From positions 6,905,501-6,969,500 of the forward strand of contig JAPVLO010000055.1 in assembly GCA_027257055.1 (NCBI GenBank): a DNA stretch of 64,000 nt, given 5' to 3'. Below, one piece after another: positions 58,244 through 64,000 of this stretch (positions are counted from its first letter, which is position 1; each line of letters begins with the position of its first letter). A program made the translations under genes and the position numbers. The notes beneath the pieces were generated by a model that ran no database searches, was not told the DNA's origin, and saw only the letters and a program-made list of their open reading frames with translations. The stretch is from Cephalopachus bancanus. Lineage: Eukaryota > Chordata > Mammalia > Primates > Tarsiidae.

Positions 58244-59024
58244 TTCTTTTATTTTTTTATTTTTTTCATTTTAAAGATGTGGGGTACAATTCAGGGTTAG
58301 GTATACAGACGTTGATTATGCAGTTACCCTTGTTGATGAGGTGTGTCCCTCCCTCCCCCTGGCAGTTTCCCTCAACTGCCAATCCCACCCTCCCTCCCCA
58401 GGCAGCTTCCCACTACTGCCAATTCCTTTCTTATAGTATTATGATAATTGGTCAAGGTCCACTTATGAGTGAGAGCATATGGTACTCTGTTCTTTGCTTC
58501 TGTGATAGATCACTTAGTATTATAGACTCTAAATCCATCCAAGTTGCTACAAAGTCCATATGTTTGTCTTTCTTTATGGCTGCATAATATCCCATTGTGT
58601 ATATGTGCCACATTTTTTTTATCCAGTCCAGCTTCGATGGGCAGCATGGTTGGATCCATGTTCTTGCTATTTTGAATAGAGCTGCAACAAACATATGTGT
58701 GTATCTTTTCTGTAGAATGATTTGAGTTCCTCTGGGTATATTCCCAATAGGGGAATTGCCAAGTCATATGGACGGTCAATTTCTAGTCCTTTCAGAAACT
58801 GTCACACTGGCTCCCAAAGAGGTTGTACTAGTTTGCATTCCCACCAGCAGTGTAGAAGCGTTCCTTTTTTTCTGCATCCTCGCCAGCATCTGTTGTTTTT
58901 TGTTGTATTAATGATGGCCATTCTTTCTGGGATTAGGTGGTATCTCAGTGTGGTTTTGGTTTGCATTTCTCTGATGATTAGTGAGGCTGAGCACTTTTTC
59001 ATGTGTCTGTTGGCTGCCCATATA
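58244..59024 (-). mobile_element. LINE-1 3' end, antisense, 5'-truncated
   Basis: T-rich start, gatgtggggtacaattcagggttaggtatac, two copies of the G-rich 3' UTR block on the minus strand, then the reversed ORF2 C-terminus ending at gctgcccatata. No clear TSD is found. Same family as 38985-43155. Confidence 0.9.
58455..59002 (-). pseudogene. L1 ORF2 C-terminal remnant
   Basis: 58802-59002 encodes [20 protein letters not shown], and then a segment holding [18 protein letters not shown], the cysteine-rich end of ORF2. 58452-58779 carries the last part in two frames ([19 protein letters not shown]). A frameshift lies near 58790. Only the C-terminus was copied, so it is inactive. Confidence 0.82.
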
Positions 59025-59424
59025 GAACTCCAAAGAGATCAGTGGTGAGTCCAGAACTGACCCAAACCCTAGACACATTGTTTACGTTTAAAAACACACA
59101 TAAATGGAGAAACAAAAAATTAGAAAAACAGTTAATTCTAGGAGAGGTGGAACTGAGATAGAGAGAGAGAACCTTTAGAGAATGCCAATGATCTTTCTCA
59201 TATATTTCTAAAAGTGGGTGGTTATTTTATTATAGTCCATGGTTTTGGTGTGCCTAAAATAGTTCACTTTTTTAAAAAAGTTGAAGTTATACTTCAGACT
59301 CTGCCCAGTGAAATTTCTCTGGACCTCGGTCTGTGCCCATTCTACTTTCCATCGCTCTTTGACATGATTTAATCACTTGTTCCCATAATCTGGATCTCAA
59401 TCTAAATTGGTCCCTTGGAATTTT
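59025..59424. other. Unique DNA
   Basis: Nothing recognised. Confidence 0.4.
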
Positions 59425-59429
59425 GATAC

Positions 59430-59469
59430 TGTATTAGTCATGGGTCTTCAGAGAAACAGAACCAGTAGG

Positions 59470-59517
<48 letters not shown>

Positions 59518-60006
59518 TTTATTATAAGATATTATAAGATATTGACTCACATGATTATGAAGACTGAGACATCCCACAATCTGCAATATGCAAGCTGGAA
59601 AACCAGAAAAGACAATGGTGTAGTTTCAAGCCAATCCTGGAGGCCCGGGAACCAGGGGAGCCAATGACATAAGTCTTTGTTAGAGAGTCTGAAATTAACA
59701 GTGTTCATGTCTGAGCCAAAATTAATAGTGCTCATGTCTGAGAACCTGAGAACCAGAGAAGATGGATGTCCCAGCTCACACCGAGAAAGCAAGGTAGTTC
59801 TTTTTCATATTTTTGTTCTGTTCCAGCCCTTAACAAAATGTAGGCTGCCACCTGCAATGATGAGGGCAAATGTTCTTTACTCAGTCTCCTGCATCACATG
59901 CCAATGTCTTCCAAACATCTTCACAAACACACCCAGAAATAATGTCTCACCAGCCGCATGGGCATCCTTGACCCAGTCAGGTTGGCACATAAAATTAACC
60001 ATCACA
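59430..60006 (-). mobile_element. MLT2-type solo LTR (ERVL), complete, antisense
   Basis: The left end tgtattagtcatgggtcttcagagaaacagaacc is the reversed LTR 3' end; the right end acataaaattaaccatcaca is the reversed LTR start. The flanks gatac (59425-59429) and ggtac (60007-60011) fit a decayed 5-bp target duplication. No internal retroviral genes are present. Confidence 0.82.
59471..59516. repeat. (TG)n microsatellite inside the LTR
   Basis: About 23 TG units at the position where MLT2 LTRs normally have a TA/TG-rich stretch. Confidence 0.97.
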
Positions 60007-60011
60007 GGTAC

Positions 60012-62184
60012 TGTCTTGACTAATTCATTTCATCTCAACTCTTTTCCTAGTGCTACATCCTCTCTTAAGAACTCAACTCCATCTCTGTCAGGCCCTGGTG
60101 CTACTCTTCCTCAGACAACTATACTAGGACAATAAATTTTGACTAATCACACCCTGACCAATAACTTTCTTTTACTCAAAAGTTAACAAAATCATGGTAG
60201 CATTCGCAGTTTAGAAGACAGAGAGACAAAAAAAAAGAAAAAAGCAAGAAGGGTTATTGTCAAACATTAGAAATAATAGCAAGAGAAGCAAGAGAAATAA
60301 AAAGGTGATATCAGAGCCCAAGGAAGAAGTGAGGGTCAAAAATATGGCTGAAGTCAAAGCAGATCACGTCACAGAAGAAGGCACTAGTTTTGACAAATGG
60401 AATGGAGCCAAAGTTTGAGAGAGAAAGGGAATAGTGAAAAGTCAGATCTTCCAACATGGAAAATCAACCCCTCTTTTCTCCAATATATGGAGCTTCTAAG
60501 TGTGATAAGAGAAGTTGCCACTTACTCAAGAAATTTTACTTCTTTTTACCAGAAAACTGTATAAATGTATGATGTTTCCAAAGTGATTTGTATATCATAC
60601 GAGAAGGAAATGTCTATAGGATGAGATAAAGACAGTGAGGAGAAAACAAATAAATAGCCAACTAAGAAATATCTCAACTAGATATCTGATGGTGGAAGAG
60701 TCCAAAGAGGAAGAAAAGAATGAACAAGGTCAAATAACACACAGGAATGGTATTTGTTTGCACTAGAAATGAATGCTATCTCTCTTGTTACAGAGTTGGA
60801 GTGTTAATACTGAATATTGAGGTGGTGAAGCAAAAGAGTTGAAAGGAAGAAGAGAAATTCACCTTTAGTTACCCCCAAGATTCATAAAATAGGGAATCAT
60901 ACTGAGGGTGTGAAGGTCAGGAATTCAGTTAACAACATGAGAAGACTTGGAAACTGATGCATTCACTTTGGGAAGTGGGAAACTAACAAGGGATCAACTA
61001 GCAAATGGAAAACTCAAAAGGGATCAACCACTGAAGGCCAAACTGAGTTTGGAAGTTTAAAAATCAGTCATGGAGCTCACAGCACATCTGCGTGCAGAGT
61101 TTGGCAGCTAAGCAGTAGGGGTGGTTTGATCTAAAGATGGGGTTTGGAATGCTGTGTAGACAGGTATGCAGAAGAACAGATCATCATGGGGACCATCCCT
61201 TTGATTTGATTATCCTGCTTTGTGTGAATGTCCAGATGCATTGGCGGATAATGAAAATTTTCAGCATTTTCTCAGAATCCAGCTACACACTTGGGTTCCA
61301 TGACCTTGTTTAGCAGCTGGTGGAGAAGGCTGGCTAGGTGGTCTCCTGGAAGGAATATCCTGCTTATCCTTTGGGATACTGAACTCTCCTTTGATTCTAA
61401 TCCGCTCTAGTGTTGCTACTGTATTGGATTCTAACCAATAGGTTGGGTCTGCTCTGGATACACTCTGCTCAACTCTGCCTGCTTCTGCTAATACTCTTTC
61501 TTGTTCTACTTCTCTATGAGTTATAGGAGAGCATTTTGTAGAACTGCTCAGTTTTAGGAATACAAACGGAGGCAGCTAGGAGAGGGGGCATAGCACATTC
61601 TCATGGACTTGGAAACACCGTCAACAGCTGCGAACTTCTATTTCCAGGCAAATGTCCAGGCAAAACGTCCAAGGTAAAAAAAAGTTGCTGGGCAGAGCTC
61701 TTCTAGAGAAGGAGATGGGACAGAGTAGAGAAGATATATTTTATTTATTTATTTGCTTTTTGCAATGAAGGAGAGAAAATACCTAAACAATCAGGAAAGT
61801 CCATGTCTGCTCAGTTTCTCAAACTTTATGTATCCCTGCAACATTGTTTGTCTGATTTGAAACATAAATATTCCAAGGATTAGTGCTGTGGTGGTGATTA
61901 TTTTACTCATTCCCAGTCAATTAGTTTATACTTATGAGAAAGAAGGAGGACTTGAGTCTTGGAGATTATATGTTTTATGGAGGGATAGAGACACATCTTT
62001 ACAGTAAACTTCATGTGCTTCTACTTGCTTTATGAGATTGAATCCCATCATTTCTAAGGTCACACCATGTCCTCAAAATGCCTTCAGCTCCCATTAGGCA
62101 TGACTTTATCTGTGTTGTTATATCAGTCTGGTTGAGTTCTGCTAGAATAGCTCATCCTGGAACAAGACAGCAATGTATATCTTT
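60012..62184. other. Unique, purine-rich DNA
   Basis: About 2.2 kb with no confident repeat or gene. 60190-60460 is strongly purine-biased on the + strand. No reading frame is worth listing. Confidence 0.45.
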
Positions 62185-62199
62185 TCAAAATGTTCTTTC

Positions 62200-62480
62200 G
62201 GCCAGGCTTGGTGGCCCAGTCTGTAATCCCAGCACTTTGGGAGGCCGAGCCAAGTGGATTACCTGAGCCCGTGGGTTCGAGACCTGCCCGGGCAAATTGG
62301 CACGACCTCATCTCTACAATAAATCAAAAAAATTAGCCGGGTGTGGTAGCGCACGCCTGTAGTTCCAGCTACTTGGAAGGCTGAGGAGGAAGAATCACCG
62401 AAGCCCAGCAGGTCGAGGCTACAGGGTCTGCACTCCAGTCTGGGTGACAGAGTGAGATTCCAACTCAAAAAAAAAAACAA
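62200..62480 (+). mobile_element. Alu SINE, tail abutting an antisense L1
   Basis: ggccaggcttggtggcccagtctgtaatcc .. gagattccaactc and an A-rich tail ending aaacaac, immediately followed by the T-rich tail of an antisense L1. The right arm lacks part of the usual segment near 62425. Confidence 0.93.
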
Positions 62481-63268
62481 CTTTTTTTTTCTTCTTTTGG
62501 GGTGGTACAATTCAGAGTTAGGTATACAAATGTACGTTATGCAGGTACCCTTGTTGATGAGGTGTGCCCCGTCCCTCCCCTGGCAGTTTCCCACTATCGC
62601 CAGTTCCACCTCCCTTTCCCCTGGCAGTTTCCGCCTACTGCCAATCCCTTTCTTATAGTATTATGATAATTATTCAAGGTTCACTTAGAGTGAGAACATA
62701 TGGTACTCCATTCTTTTTTTCTGTTATAGATCACTAAGTATGATAGATCTAAATCCATCCAGGTTGCTACAGAGTTCATATGTTGGTCCTTCTTTATGAC
62801 TGCATAATATTTGATTGTCTATATGTATCACTTTTTTTTTTTTTTGAGTTGGAGTCTCACTCTGTCGCCCAGACTGGAGTGCAGTGGCCGCTCCCGGCCA
62901 CCGCAGCCTCGACCTGCTGGGTTCCGGCGATCCTTCCCCCTCAGTCTTCCAAGTAACTGAAATTACAGGCATGCGCTATCACGCCTGGCTGATTTTTTTT
63001 ATTTATTGTAGAGATGAGGTCTCGCTGCCCAGGCGGGTCTCGAACTCACGGGCTCAGGCAATCCACTCACCTCAGCCTCCCAAAGGCGCGGGATTACAGG
63101 CTGAGCCACCGAGCCCGGCTTGTATCACATTTTTTTAATTCAGTCCAGTTTCTATGGGCAATGCAGTTGGTTCTATGTTTTTGCTATTGTGAATAATGCT
63201 GCAATAAACATGTGTGGGCAGGTGTCTTTTTGTAGAATGATCTGAGTTGGGAATAGGTCTGGAGGAAC
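62481..63268 (-). mobile_element. LINE-1 3' end, antisense, with a tiny inverted 5' end and an Alu inside
   Basis: tacaattcagagttaggtatac, the two G-rich units on the minus strand, then reversed ORF2 C-terminus up to about 63247. From 63248 the sequence flips to sense ORF2 (ttgggaata .. ctggaggaactc), about 20-30 bases. An Alu splits it at 62832-63120. Confidence 0.85.
62832..63120 (-). mobile_element. Alu SINE inserted into the L1, antisense
   Basis: T tail then gagttggagtctcactctgtcgcc .. gagccaccgagcccggct. TSD tgtatcac (62824-62831 and 63121-63128). Local Alu type with few changes, so among the youngest insertions here. Confidence 0.95.
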
Positions 63269-63280
63269 TCAAAATGTTCT

Positions 63281-64000
63281 AAGACTGATGACCTGCATTG
63301 AGAAACGAAACTTGCTGATACACATATTAAATACCTCATGTGGCTTTCCTGAAACTCTAAGAAAAATAACTAACTCCAAATTAGTTTTACCACCTTTATC
63401 AGTGATGGACATCTGTTTAGTTTGAGGGTAAAAAAATATAGCTCTCCTTTGCAGACTACTTTCAAAGAGCTCATAACATTTAGAAATCATTTGCTGCTTT
63501 ATCAAGACCCCTATGGAGCTCATTTGTATAATGCACTTGAACAACTTCACATTTGATGAGAACTGTTAGACTAAATTTTTAGTAAATATCTTTTATTATC
63601 ATAATAGATATTTATACTACATTTGTGTTGGTGTATTTATGCTTGTAAAATGTGAATCCGATCAGTGAGGTTGAAACAAAACCATTATTCTCTGTGAATT
63701 ATAATTATTTTCTCATAATCTCAATTCTATAAAGGCATAGATTTGAATATTATTGGACTGATTAATTGGAAGTTCTTTCACAATTTAGGTTTGATCTATT
63801 CAGGGTTTTTTGAGACCCACCAATTTTTGTGCCTGCCTTTAGAAAATTTAGTGTTTTGACATTTACTTGGCCTCCTTTTTGTCCAGTTTGAAGTCTTACA
63901 AGTTTTATTGTGTTGATGTATCTAGTGAATGTTCACCTAAGATGTAAACCTCATTTCTCAGTCCATAAAAAAGAAGATGTCAGCCAGGTGGGTGTGGTAG
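63281..64000. other. Unique AT-rich DNA
   Basis: Nothing recognised. The last ~20 bases (agccaggtgggtgtggtag) look like the start of an Alu right arm cut by the window end. Confidence 0.4.

Noticed and set aside
57062..60006. Two same-orientation MLT2 LTRs as the two ends of one provirus
   Set aside because: The ~2.1 kb between them is old L1M and a younger L1 end plus unique DNA, with no retroviral internal sequence; the first LTR is truncated at both ends.

Overview
The window looks like ordinary non-coding primate DNA, and I found no intact protein-coding gene, tRNA, rRNA or CRISPR array. Fifteen dimeric 7SL-derived Alu SINEs place it in a primate. The main Alu type differs from human subfamilies as I remember them: its mid-linker reads like acaataaatcaaaaaat and its right arm ends in agactccaactc. 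Together with a LINE-1 family whose 3' UTR is a doubled G-rich motif, this suggests a strepsirrhine (loris/galago or lemur/aye-aye side). The exact species cannot be settled from this window. Nearly all longer reading frames here are Alu translations, LINE-1 ORF2 fragments, or unsupported frames in AT-rich DNA.

Layout. 0.4-0.7 kb: an old MIR. 1.06-4.76 kb: two same-strand LINE-1 copies inside one pair of target-site duplications (TSDs). 4.8-13 kb: mostly unique AT-rich DNA with a Tigger-type MITE and two Alus. 13.1-20.8 kb: ancient L1M relics. One long L1M (13.9-18.6 kb) is interrupted by a tiny younger L1 fragment and by a mariner transposon inserted at a TA. 22-27.7 kb: Alus, an L1M 3' end, and a hAT-Charlie-like element split by an Alu. 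27.7-33 kb: the most GC-rich and least repetitive part. 33-35 kb: a tail-to-tail Alu pair and an L1 with an inverted 5' end. 36-38.8 kb: two MIRs and an Alu ending in a long GAGAA array. 38.97-43.17 kb: a 4.2-kb antisense L1 holding a nearly full-length but disabled ORF2, with a 16-bp TSD. 43.3-48 kb: a pair of ~298-bp local duplicates, a Tigger element inserted into a MIR, an MLT1 LTR, a hAT MITE and an L2. 48.5-60 kb: Alus, another pair of local duplicates (117 bp), MLT1 and MLT2 LTRs of old endogenous retroviruses, and L1 relics. 62.2-63.3 kb: an Alu-L1-Alu composite with a tiny 5' inversion.

Nothing here forms a pathway or operon. The most interesting material is the record of transposition: nested insertions, shared TSDs, 5' inversions, inverted Alu pairs and small local duplications. 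A few unique stretches could be regulatory or exonic: a splice-site-bounded 98-bp block on the minus strand at 51.2 kb, and CpG-containing unique DNA near 25.6-25.9 kb. I did not find a previously undescribed functional system. Repeat families are named from memory of their consensus sequences, not from a database search.
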